Positions 35,220-41,505 of a stretch of DNA of 41,505 bases are shown one piece after another. The stretch is from positions 1 through 41,505 of the forward strand of contig NZ_AHAM01000131.1 of NCBI RefSeq assembly GCF_000236565.1, in the 5' to 3' direction. Source of the stretch: Mesorhizobium alhagi CCNWXJ12-2. GTDB taxonomy: Bacteria > Pseudomonadota > Alphaproteobacteria > Rhizobiales > Rhizobiaceae. Every line of letters starts with the position of its first letter. Positions within the stretch are counted from its first letter, which is position 1. Made by a program: the position numbers and the translations under genes. The notes beneath the pieces were generated by a model that saw only the letters and a program-made list of their open reading frames with translations, searched no databases and was not told the DNA's origin.

Positions 35220-35479
35220 TCGCTGAACTCTCCTGCTGGCCCGATCGTCAACCTAGTGTTCTCACCGGACATTTACACGTGAGCTGTACGACGAAGATCG
35301 CCGCGAAACCGAAGCGGCTCTTTCGGCTCGCGCACCGAGATTTGTCTCGGCCTTTCGTAGGGGCAGCGCGCTGGGCAGTTGCAATCTGTCGGGCCGGCCT
35401 ATTTTATGCATCATCCGCATAGGGCGACGGGAGAAGATTCCCGCGCCGGGCGGTGTGTTAGTTTTGGGAGGATTTCAGG
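35220..35479. promoter_or_regulatory. Divergent region with two tandem hairpins, upstream of the tct operon
   Basis: These 260 bp hold no credible gene. At 35302-35332 CGCGA..CCGAA can pair with TTCGG..TCGCG, and at 35335-35350 CCGAGA pairs perfectly with TCTCGG around TTTG. Nearer the operon, TTGCAA (about 35379-35384) and a TATTTTAT stretch about 15-17 bases later form a plausible sigma-70 promoter. GGGAGGA is the ribosome-binding site for the tctC ATG at 35480. Confidence 0.4.
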
Positions 35480-36448
35480 ATGAAGAAACTCGTCGCCGCT
35501 CTGGCAGCCGCCGCAGCCCTCTATTCATTCTCGGCCAGCGCGCAGGACTATCCGACGCAGCCGATCACGATCGTCGTGCCGTTCTCGGCCGGCGGCCCGA
35601 CGGACACGGTCACCCGCCTGATCGCCGAGCCCATGGGAAAAGCGCTCGGTCAGAGCATCGTCATCCAGAATGTCACCGGCGCGGGCGGCACGGTCGCGGC
35701 GGGCCAGGTCGCCAAGGCCGAGGCTGACGGATACACGGTGCTGATGCACCACATAGGCATGTCTACGGCGCCGACGCTTTACAAGAACCTGCCCTACAAT
35801 CCGCTCGAGGATTTCGCGACCGTCGGCCTCGTCACGGAAGTGCCGATGACGATTATCGGACGCAAGGATTTCGAGCCAAATACACTGCAGGAACTCGTCG
35901 ATTACGCCAAGGCGAACAAGGAAAAAGTCACCTATGCGAATGCCGGCATCGGCGCGGCGTCGCACCTTTGCGGCATGCTGTTCATGGAAGCGATCGACAC
36001 CCAGTTGACCACGGTTCCCTATCAGGGCACCGGCCCTGCCCTGACCGATCTCGTCGGCGGCCAGGTTGACTTCATGTGCGACCAGACCACCAACACGACC
36101 GGTCAGATCAAAGGCGGCCAGGTGAAGGCGTATGCCGTGACCACGGGAGAGCGCCTGGCGAGCCTGCCCGACCTGCCGACCACCACCGAAGCCGGCCTCG
36201 ATATGCAAGTCAGCGTATGGCATGGCCTCTACGTACCGGCTGGCACACCCGACGACGTGGTTCAGAAATTGACCGCGGCGCTTCAGACGGCCCTGAAGGA
36301 TCAGAACGTCATCGACCGTTTCGCCGAACTCGGCACCACGCCGGTTGCGCAGGAGCGCGCGACGCCCGAGGCCCATACCGAAACGCTATCGTCGCAGACC
36401 GAATTGTGGAAGCCGATCATCGAGGCGGCCGGCGTATCGGCCAACTGA
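35480..36448 (+). CDS. tctC: Tripartite tricarboxylate transporter substrate-binding protein (TctC/Bug family)
   Basis: This 322-residue periplasmic protein has a signal peptide (MKKLVAALAAAAALYSFSAS, cleavage near SAQ-DYP). The mature start YPTQPITIVVPFSAGGPTDT is the Bug-family hallmark, with the AGG/TD loop that holds the carboxylate. NVTGAGGTVAA, VPYQGTGPALTDLVGGQVDF and GLYVPAGTP are conserved. It captures a dicarboxylate or tricarboxylate such as citrate for the TctBA permease; exact ligand unknown. It is the first gene of the tctCBA operon, with tctB starting 83 bp later. Confidence 0.94.
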   Translation: MKKLVAALAAAAALYSFSASAQDYPTQPITIVVPFSAGGPTDTVTRLIAEPMGKALGQSIVIQNVTGAGGTVAAGQVAKAEADGYTVLMHHIGMSTAPTLYKNLPYNPLEDFATVGLVTEVPMTIIGRKDFEPNTLQELVDYAKANKEKVTYANAGIGAASHLCGMLFMEAIDTQLTTVPYQGTGPALTDLVGGQVDFMCDQTTNTTGQIKGGQVKAYAVTTGERLASLPDLPTTTEAGLDMQVSVWHGLYVPAGTPDDVVQKLTAALQTALKDQNVIDRFAELGTTPVAQERATPEAHTETLSSQTELWKPIIEAAGVSAN

Positions 36449-36531
36449 TCGGACACCATCGACGGCATGGACGGGATGGCGAATAGCCGTCCTGTCCTGC
36501 TCCCATTGTCATCGTTCGGAACGGGCGCGCC

Positions 36532-36996
36532 ATGACCAGTCAGAAATCCATGAAAGACCTGCTTGCCGGGTTGATCTTCATCGGCTTCGGCCTCGCCTTC
36601 GGCTACGCTTCGCTCACTTACGAAATTGGCACCGCACTGCGGATGGGACCTGGGTATTTCCCGCTGATCCTGTCGGGTGTGATTTTGCTGCTCGGCGTCG
36701 TCATCTTCGTGCAATCCCTCGCCGCCGGCCCCGACGAAATTCCGCTCGGGCGTGTCCCCTGGTTCGGCCTTATCCTTTTGACCGGCGGTCTGATCTTCTT
36801 CGGGGTCACGGTGCGCGGTCTTGGCCTTGCGCCGTCGCTCTTCGTCGCCACCTTCATGAGCGCCTTCGCCAGCGAGCGCACCAGCGTTGTCGGCGCGTTC
36901 CTCCTCGCCACGGCGCTGACAGCCATTTGCATACTCATCTTCATCTGGGCGCTTGGCCTGTCGCTGGCCGTAACCGGTCCCTGGCTGAGATTCTGA
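36532..36996 (+). CDS. tctB: Tripartite tricarboxylate transporter small membrane subunit TctB
   Basis: This 154-residue protein has about four transmembrane segments and the TctB domain, seen in GLIFIGFGLAFGYASLTYEI and RMGPGYFPLILSGVILLLG. Sequence conservation is low in this family, so the position between tctC and tctA is strong support. It forms the membrane complex with TctA. Its stop lies 9 bp before the tctA ATG. Confidence 0.9.
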   Translation: MTSQKSMKDLLAGLIFIGFGLAFGYASLTYEIGTALRMGPGYFPLILSGVILLLGVVIFVQSLAAGPDEIPLGRVPWFGLILLTGGLIFFGVTVRGLGLAPSLFVATFMSAFASERTSVVGAFLLATALTAICILIFIWALGLSLAVTGPWLRF

Positions 36997-37005
36997 GGAT
37001 CGAAT

Positions 37006-38511
37006 ATGGATCTGCTTGCCAACCTCGGTCTCGGTTTCGATACCGCCCTCACCTTGAACAATATCCTATATTGCTTCGTCGGTGTTCTTCTCGGCACCCT
37101 GGTCGGCGTGCTGCCCGGCATCGGCCCGACCGGAACCGTCGCCATCCTGCTGCCGATCACCTTCACCTTCGAGCCGGTGACCGCGCTAATCATGCTGGCC
37201 GGCATCTATTACGGCGCGCAGTATGGCGGCTCCACGACGGCGATCCTGATCAATCTGCCCGGCGAATCGTCATCCGCGGTCACCGCCATCGACGGCTACG
37301 AAATGGCGAAGCAAGGGCGCGCAGGGCCGGCGCTCGCCACCGCCGCGCTCGGTTCCTTCTTCGCTGGTTCGGTCGCCACGCTGCTGCTGGCAGTGGCCGC
37401 GCCGCCGCTGGTCAACATCGCTCTCAAATTCGGCTCGGCGGAATATTTCTCGCTGATTGTGCTCGGTCTTATCGCGTCGGTCGCGCTGGCGCACGGCTCT
37501 ATCATCAAGGCGCTCGCCATGATCGTGCTCGGGCTCTTGCTGGGCATGGTCGGTCAGGACCTCTATTCCGGCCAGCCGCGCTTCACGTTCGGATTTTTCG
37601 AACTCTACAACGGCATCAACTTCGTCTCAGTGGCCGTCGGCGTGTTTGGCGTCGCCGAGATCCTGCGCAATCTGGAGAGCGAATCCACCCGCACTGTTCT
37701 GGTCAGCAAGGTCGAGAATCTCTGGCTTACGAAGGAAGATTTCCGGCGGATCGTCAGTCCGATCCTGCGCGGCACGGGCCTCGGCTCCATCCTCGGGGTG
37801 CTGCCAGGCGGTGGTCACGTGCTCGCTGCCTTCGCCTCCTACTCGCTCGAAAAGAAGCTGTCGCGCAACGAAGCTGAATTCGGCAAGGGTGCAATCGAGG
37901 GTGTCGCCGGTCCCGAATCGGCCAACAACGCAGCCGCGCAGACATCTTTCATCCCACTGCTGACGCTGGGCATCCCGGCTCATCCGGTGATGGCGCTGAT
38001 GATCGGCGCCTTCATTATCCACGGCATTACACCGGGGCCGAACGTGCTGACCGACGAGCCGGCATTGTTCTGGGGCCTGATTGCATCGATGTGGATCGGC
38101 AATTTCCTGCTGGTGGTGCTCAACCTGCCGCTGATCGGCATTTGGGTGAAGATGCTGACGATCCCTTATCGGATGCTGTTTCCGGCTATCGTCGCCTTCG
38201 CCTGCATCGGCACCTATTCTATCGGACTGAACGCATTCGACATCTATGCGATCGTGGTGCTTGCTATCATCGGATACGTGTTGATCAAACTCGACTGCGA
38301 ACCGGCGCCGCTGCTGCTCGGCTTCGTGCTCGGCCCGCTGCTCGAAGAGCACTTGCGTCGCGCCATGATCATCTCGCGCGGCGACCCGATGACGTTTATC
38401 GAGCGGCCGATCAGCGCCGGCCTGCTTGCCGTCGCTGCCCTTGCGATCGTCTTGTCCCTCCTGCCTTCGATCCGCAAGAAGCGCGAAGAGGTCTTCGTCG
38501 AGGAGGACTGA
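37006..38511 (+). CDS. tctA: Tripartite tricarboxylate transporter large membrane subunit TctA
   Basis: This 501-residue protein has about twelve transmembrane segments and is the ion-coupled permease of the transporter. Conserved stretches are [18 protein letters not shown] near residue 36, [20 protein letters not shown] near 66 and [20 protein letters not shown] near 312, the two latter carrying the family's duplicated GxxY/PG signature. Length is normal. It ends the operon; no terminator is obvious in the 29 bp before the convergent acetyltransferase stop. Confidence 0.95.
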   Translation: MDLLANLGLGFDTALTLNNILYCFVGVLLGTLVGVLPGIGPTGTVAILLPITFTFEPVTALIMLAGIYYGAQYGGSTTAILINLPGESSSAVTAIDGYEMAKQGRAGPALATAALGSFFAGSVATLLLAVAAPPLVNIALKFGSAEYFSLIVLGLIASVALAHGSIIKALAMIVLGLLLGMVGQDLYSGQPRFTFGFFELYNGINFVSVAVGVFGVAEILRNLESESTRTVLVSKVENLWLTKEDFRRIVSPILRGTGLGSILGVLPGGGHVLAAFASYSLEKKLSRNEAEFGKGAIEGVAGPESANNAAAQTSFIPLLTLGIPAHPVMALMIGAFIIHGITPGPNVLTDEPALFWGLIASMWIGNFLLVVLNLPLIGIWVKMLTIPYRMLFPAIVAFACIGTYSIGLNAFDIYAIVVLAIIGYVLIKLDCEPAPLLLGFVLGPLLEEHLRRAMIISRGDPMTFIERPISAGLLAVAALAIVLSLLPSIRKKREEVFVEED

Positions 38512-38540
38512 TCAGGGCTCATGCCTGCCCATTGCGTCGC

Positions 38541-39086
38541 TCAGGTGAACATGCGCTCCGCTGGAGATACAAAAAATCCGCGTCCGTCATGGACAGGCGG
38601 ATCGAGGTCGATAACGCCGACGGTTTCACCATCCTCGAACGACAGCGCGGCATCGAAGCGGCGAGCCAGCGCCTTCATGGTCTCATTGCACGGGTGGGTG
38701 GTGACCCTGAGCTTGGTGTAGCCGAGACCGCGGGCATTGCCGATCAGCCGTTCGAACAGCCCCCGGCCGACACCCATACGCTGCAATTCGCGTTCGACGC
38801 TGAAGGCGATCTCGCCCGTCGGCTCGGGTAGATCCGGGCGCTCGTGCAGTTCGGCAGCGCCCAAAACCTTGCCGCCTTCTACATAGCCAATCACGGTCGT
38901 GCCCTGGGCAAAACAGCGTTCTGCATAGGAAGCCATGTAATTGTCGTCCGCCACGCCATTGAAGCGGTCGCGGCGGCTTTCCGGATCGAGCCTCAGCAGA
39001 TGTTCACGAAACCGCGGCAGGTCGGAAGGCCTGAGCTGCCGGATCGTGCCTGGCGGAAAAGTGGTGAAAGGTGGCATCGTTTGCAT
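38541..39086 (-). CDS. GNAT family N-acetyltransferase
   Basis: This 181-residue protein has the GNAT fold. The acetyl-CoA loop is seen as RMGVGRGLFERLIGNARGLG near residue 104, after the strand GEIAFSVE. The substrate is not identifiable. ATG 39086 has an AGGA site 8 bases upstream; an ATG three codons later is possible, and a longer frame to 39188 crosses the promoter region. It converges on the tct operon and is divergent from rirA. Confidence 0.88.
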   Translation of the reverse strand: MQTMPPFTTFPPGTIRQLRPSDLPRFREHLLRLDPESRRDRFNGVADDNYMASYAERCFAQGTTVIGYVEGGKVLGAAELHERPDLPEPTGEIAFSVERELQRMGVGRGLFERLIGNARGLGYTKLRVTTHPCNETMKALARRFDAALSFEDGETVGVIDLDPPVHDGRGFFVSPAERMFT

Positions 39087-39135
39087 GTCGTGGTCCTCAT
39101 GGGTCCTCCCAGAGTCGACGACGATCGACACGGTC

Positions 39136-39166
39136 CATATATTGTGCACTGCAACATGGATTGCAA
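39136..39166 (-). promoter_or_regulatory. Possible promoter of the acetyltransferase gene
   Basis: On the minus strand TTGCAA (39166-39161) is followed after about 18-19 bases by ATATAT/TATATG (about 39142-39136), a plausible sigma-70 pair 50-80 bp before the ATG at 39086. The region also holds repeated TGCA/TTGCA elements that could bind a regulator. Confidence 0.4.
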
Positions 39167-39240
39167 GATCGCGCCAGCTCTCTCCCAAAAGTCGAGAGGA
39201 GAAGGTTTTCCAGCCAGCTCAGGTATGGCGCGGCATAATA

Positions 39241-39255
39241 TGAACTTCTTTGTCA
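39241..39255 (+). promoter_or_regulatory. Iron-responsive (IRO-type) element, TGA-N9-TCA
   Basis: TGAACTTCTTTGTCA fits the TGA-N9-TCA consensus described for RirA-controlled promoters. It lies about 95 bp upstream of the rirA ATG. The consensus has only six fixed bases, so chance is possible, but the location in front of rirA itself makes autoregulation plausible. Confidence 0.45.
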
Positions 39256-39273
39256 TGTTTATGCTCACTCTTG

Positions 39274-39290
39274 TCTGGAATTATTCCAAA
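39274..39290 (+). promoter_or_regulatory. Irr binding site (iron control element) upstream of rirA
   Basis: TCTGGAATTATTCCAAA matches the Irr iron-control-element consensus TTTRGAAYNRTTCYAAA at 16 of 17 positions, with a core TGGAAT and ATTCCA palindrome. It lies 46-62 bp before the rirA ATG. Irr is the heme-responsive Fur-family regulator of the order; in Agrobacterium it represses rirA under low iron. The same wiring is inferred here. Confidence 0.75.
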
Positions 39291-39335
39291 CTATGGGCCA
39301 TATTCCGGCAAAGCAGTGCTCGCGAAGGAAAGACG

Positions 39336-39806
39336 ATGCGGCTAACCCGCCAGACCAATTATGCCATGCGCATTCTGATGTATTGCGCGGTCAATGAAGG
39401 CCGACTCAGCCGGATTCCGGAGATCGCCAGTTCCTATTCGGTGTCGGAGCTTTTTCTGTTCAAGATCCTGCAGCCGCTCGTCGAGCATGGCCTTGTCGAA
39501 ACGGTGCGCGGCCGCAATGGCGGCGTGCGGCTCGGTCGGTCGGCCGAGACGATCAGCCTGTTCGACGTCGTGCGCGTGACCGAGGAGAGCTTCGCCATGG
39601 CCGAGTGCTTCGAGACCGATGCCGCCGAATGCCCGCTGGTCGACAGCTGCGGGCTGAACGCGGCGCTACGCGAGGCGCTGAACGCGTTTTTCGCGGTGCT
39701 GGCGCGCCATTCGATCGCCGACCTCGTCGCATCGAAGCAGGACATGCGCACGCGGCTCGGCATCGATTTTCTACCGGAGCGACCCGCGCCCGCTTCGGCG
39801 GCTTAA
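39336..39806 (+). CDS. rirA: Rhizobial iron regulator RirA (Rrf2 family)
   Basis: This 156-residue regulator represses iron-uptake genes when iron is plentiful, sensing it through an Fe-S cluster. The winged helix-turn-helix is MRLTRQTNYAMRILMYCAVN at the start, then SVSELFLFKILQPLVEHGLV and the wing VRGRNGGVRLG. Cluster-ligand cysteines fall at exactly 91, 99 and 105 (ECFETDAAECPLVDSCG), the positions described for RirA, which separates it from IscR and NsrR. ATG 39336 has GAAGGAA upstream; a much longer in-frame extension crosses the Irr box. It sits beside hmuUV, likely targets, and its last 4 bases overlap the convergent hmuV stop. Confidence 0.95.
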   Translation: MRLTRQTNYAMRILMYCAVNEGRLSRIPEIASSYSVSELFLFKILQPLVEHGLVETVRGRNGGVRLGRSAETISLFDVVRVTEESFAMAECFETDAAECPLVDSCGLNAALREALNAFFAVLARHSIADLVASKQDMRTRLGIDFLPERPAPASAA

Positions 39807-40594
39807 ACCGCCGCCGACTGCGGCAACACGAACGGCGTATTGCCGGCGGGCAACGCCCCGACCTTCAGCCGGCACTCGAATACCCTTGAAATCAGTTCGT
39901 CGCTCAGCACCGATTGCGGCGAGCCGGCAGCGGCCAGGCTCCCGCGATGCATGACGAAGATACGGTCGGCAAACATGGCTGCCAGATTGAGGTCGTGCAG
40001 GATCGCCACCACGCCTCCGCCACGCCGCGCGAAATCGCGCGCGATGTTCATGATGATGAGCTGATGCTTGATATCCAGGCTGGAAACCGGCTCGTCGAGA
40101 AGCAGGTAGCGCGGACTTCCGTCGAGCACCGGCGCCCAGACCTGGCAGAGCACGCGCGCGAGTTGGACGCGCTGCTGCTCGCCGCCGGAGAGTTCCTGGT
40201 AGAACCGGCCGGCAAAGCCGTCGAGATCGACGCATGCCAGGGCGCTGTCGGGCAGCCTTCCATCCTCCCCCGGCAGCACGCCCGAACGCCCGCCGGTCAG
40301 GCCGAGCTTAACGACCTCGCGCACGGTGAACGGGAAGGACAGCGTGGTCGCCTGCGGCAGCACGGCGCGCATCGCCGCCGCTTGCCAGGGCTTCATCGAG
40401 GCGATGTCCCGGCCGTTGATACTGATATTGCCCGTATAAGGCAGGTCGCCCGAAACCGCTTTCAGGAAGGTGGTCTTGCCCGACCCGTTGGGGCCGACAA
40501 TGGCGGCCATCTCCCCCGGCCGGATCTCGTAATCGACATTGGCGATAATCCGCTTGCGGCCGATCGATACCGAGACGTCGCGCGCTTCAATCAT
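39803..40594 (-). CDS. hmuV: Heme ABC transporter ATP-binding protein HmuV
   Basis: This 263-residue ATPase drives heme import through HmuU. Walker A is GPNGSGKTT at 34-42, the signature is ELSGGEQQRVQLAR, Walker B is YLLLDEPVSSLD, and the switch histidine lies in AILHDLNLAA. The spacer SPRYLLLDEPVSSLDIKHQ is typical of HmuV. It starts 9 bp after the hmuU stop, so the two are one transcript with upstream hmu genes outside the window. In rhizobia this operon is repressed by RirA, encoded convergently next door. Confidence 0.93.
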   Translation of the reverse strand: MIEARDVSVSIGRKRIIANVDYEIRPGEMAAIVGPNGSGKTTFLKAVSGDLPYTGNISINGRDIASMKPWQAAAMRAVLPQATTLSFPFTVREVVKLGLTGGRSGVLPGEDGRLPDSALACVDLDGFAGRFYQELSGGEQQRVQLARVLCQVWAPVLDGSPRYLLLDEPVSSLDIKHQLIIMNIARDFARRGGGVVAILHDLNLAAMFADRIFVMHRGSLAAAGSPQSVLSDELISRVFECRLKVGALPAGNTPFVLPQSAAV

Positions 40595-40603
40595 CGGCCG
40601 GCC

Positions 40604-41505
40604 TCAGAGATCGAGGATGCCGCGCTTGCGCAGCAATATCCACAGGAAGAACGGACCGCCGACGGCAGCCGTGACGATGCCGATCGGCAGTTCGGCGGGC
40701 GCGACGATGGTACGGCTGACCGCGTCGGCAAGCAGCAGCAGCGAAGCGCCTAGAAGCGCCGAGGCCGGCAGCAGATAGCGGTTGTCCGGTCCGATCAGCA
40801 GGCGCAGCAGATGCGGCACGACGATGCCGACGAAGCCGATGCCGCCGCTTACCGCGACCGACGCGCCGGTGGCTGCGGCGACCGCGACAATTGCTACATA
40901 TTTGAGCCGCTGCACCGGAATTCCGAGATGATTTGCCGTAGTCTCGCCAAGCGACAGCGCGTTCAGCCCGCGCGCCAGAAAGGGCGAGACGGCCAGGCCG
41001 AGCGCGATGATCGGCCCCGCCGCCGCAATCTTGGCCCATGTGGCGCCGGCGAGCGAGCCGAGCTGCCAGAACGTCAGGTCGCGCAGTTGGCGATCGTCGG
41101 CCATGAAGACCAGCATGCCGGTGAAGGCCATGGCCATGGCGCCCAGCGCGATGCCGGCAAGCAGCATCGTGGCGACCGAGGTTTGGCCGCGCCGCGTCGA
41201 CACGCGGTAGAGCACCAGTGTCACGACAAGCCCACCCAGGAAGGCGGCCACCGGTAGCGCGTAGATGCCGAGCGATCCGGTCAGCGGCGCGAGTACCGTG
41301 CCGCCGAGCACGATCACCGAAACCGCACCAAGGCTCGCCCCGCTGGACACGCCGACGATGCCTGGATCGGCGAGCGGATTGCGAAACAGGCCCTGCATTA
41401 CGGCGCCCGATACCGCGAGCGCGGCGCCGATCAGAACGCCTAGAGCGACGCGCGGCAGGCGAATGTCATAGACTATGATGCGATCTCGCGCCGAAAGAGC
41501 GTCGG
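40604..41505 (-). CDS. hmuU: Heme ABC transporter permease HmuU, FecCD family (5' end cut by window end)
   Basis: The minus-strand frame stays open to the window edge, giving the last 299 codons of a FecCD/BtuC-type permease of about 350-370 residues. The first visible residues (RIIVYDIRLPRVALGVLIGA) continue into the family hallmark SGAVMQGLFRNPLADPGIVG and VSSGASLGA. Further stretches GGIGFVGIVVPHLLRLLIGP and ELPIGIVTAAVGGPFFLWIL are also conserved. About eight of the ten membrane helices lie in the window. An internal ATG near 41398 is not the start because conserved residues precede it. The adjacent hmuV and rirA support heme as the substrate. Confidence 0.93.
   Translation of the reverse strand, partial: DALSARDRIIVYDIRLPRVALGVLIGAALAVSGAVMQGLFRNPLADPGIVGVSSGASLGAVSVIVLGGTVLAPLTGSLGIYALPVAAFLGGLVVTLVLYRVSTRRGQTSVATMLLAGIALGAMAMAFTGMLVFMADDRQLRDLTFWQLGSLAGATWAKIAAAGPIIALGLAVSPFLARGLNALSLGETTANHLGIPVQRLKYVAIVAVAAATGASVAVSGGIGFVGIVVPHLLRLLIGPDNRYLLPASALLGASLLLLADAVSRTIVAPAELPIGIVTAAVGGPFFLWILLRKRGILDL

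Overview
This 41.5 kb window is a chromosomal segment of a GC-rich alphaproteobacterium of the order Hyphomicrobiales, most likely Mesorhizobium or a close Phyllobacteriaceae relative. The evidence is the gene content: a RirA-type iron regulator beside hmuUV, a bacterial phosphatidylcholine synthase, a MucR/Ros regulator, an invasion-associated-locus-B protein, and a short intergenic palindrome of a type common in rhizobial genomes. The genus is inferred, not proven. No rRNA, tRNA, CRISPR array, transposase or phage gene was seen.

Layout. 1-3.5 kb: a LuxR-type regulator (cut by the window start), divergent from a 724-residue RTX-type calcium-binding protein whose middle section is strikingly AT-rich. 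3.5-7.4 kb: a three-subunit molybdenum hydroxylase operon (2Fe-2S, molybdopterin, FAD subunits) with the form II active-site loop, so probably not a true CO dehydrogenase. 7.7-10.8 kb: maleylacetoacetate isomerase/GST zeta, a MaoC-like hydratase, an AraC regulator and a divergent phytanoyl-CoA dioxygenase-like oxygenase. 10.8-15.1 kb: a complete glucose/mannose-type ABC importer, next to what looks like the last 42 codons of a deleted LacI-type regulator. 15.4-18.5 kb: mucR, a small zinc-ribbon protein, a TerC-family membrane protein and rimO.

18.5-25.3 kb (minus strand): a BMP-type nucleoside-like ABC importer (ATPase, two permeases, binding protein, terminator), then a lipid kinase and an inositol-monophosphatase-family enzyme overlapping by 4 bp. 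25.3-29.9 kb: quinone oxidoreductase and phosphatidylcholine synthase in tandem, a UbiH-type hydroxylase, an AEC-family carrier and hspQ. 29.9-35.2 kb: an IalB-like secreted protein, a YejA-like family 5 binding protein, a FrnE-like DsbA-family protein, a phasin and a DUF445 membrane protein. 35.5-38.5 kb: a tripartite tricarboxylate transporter (tctCBA). 38.5 kb to the end: a GNAT acetyltransferase, rirA, and convergent hmuV and hmuU (cut by the window end).

The dominant theme is nutrient uptake: four transport systems, one extra solute-binding protein and one secondary carrier, mixed with housekeeping genes. The best-supported regulatory story is at rirA, whose upstream region carries a 16/17 match to the Irr iron-control element and also a TGA-N9-TCA iron-responsive element. 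I did not find a convincing new multi-gene defence or mobile system. The most unusual items are the mosaic RTX protein, the apparently deleted sugar regulator, the MucR protein with a substituted zinc ligand, the form II hydroxylase of unknown substrate with a repeat inside its operon, and the lipid kinase/phosphatase pair.
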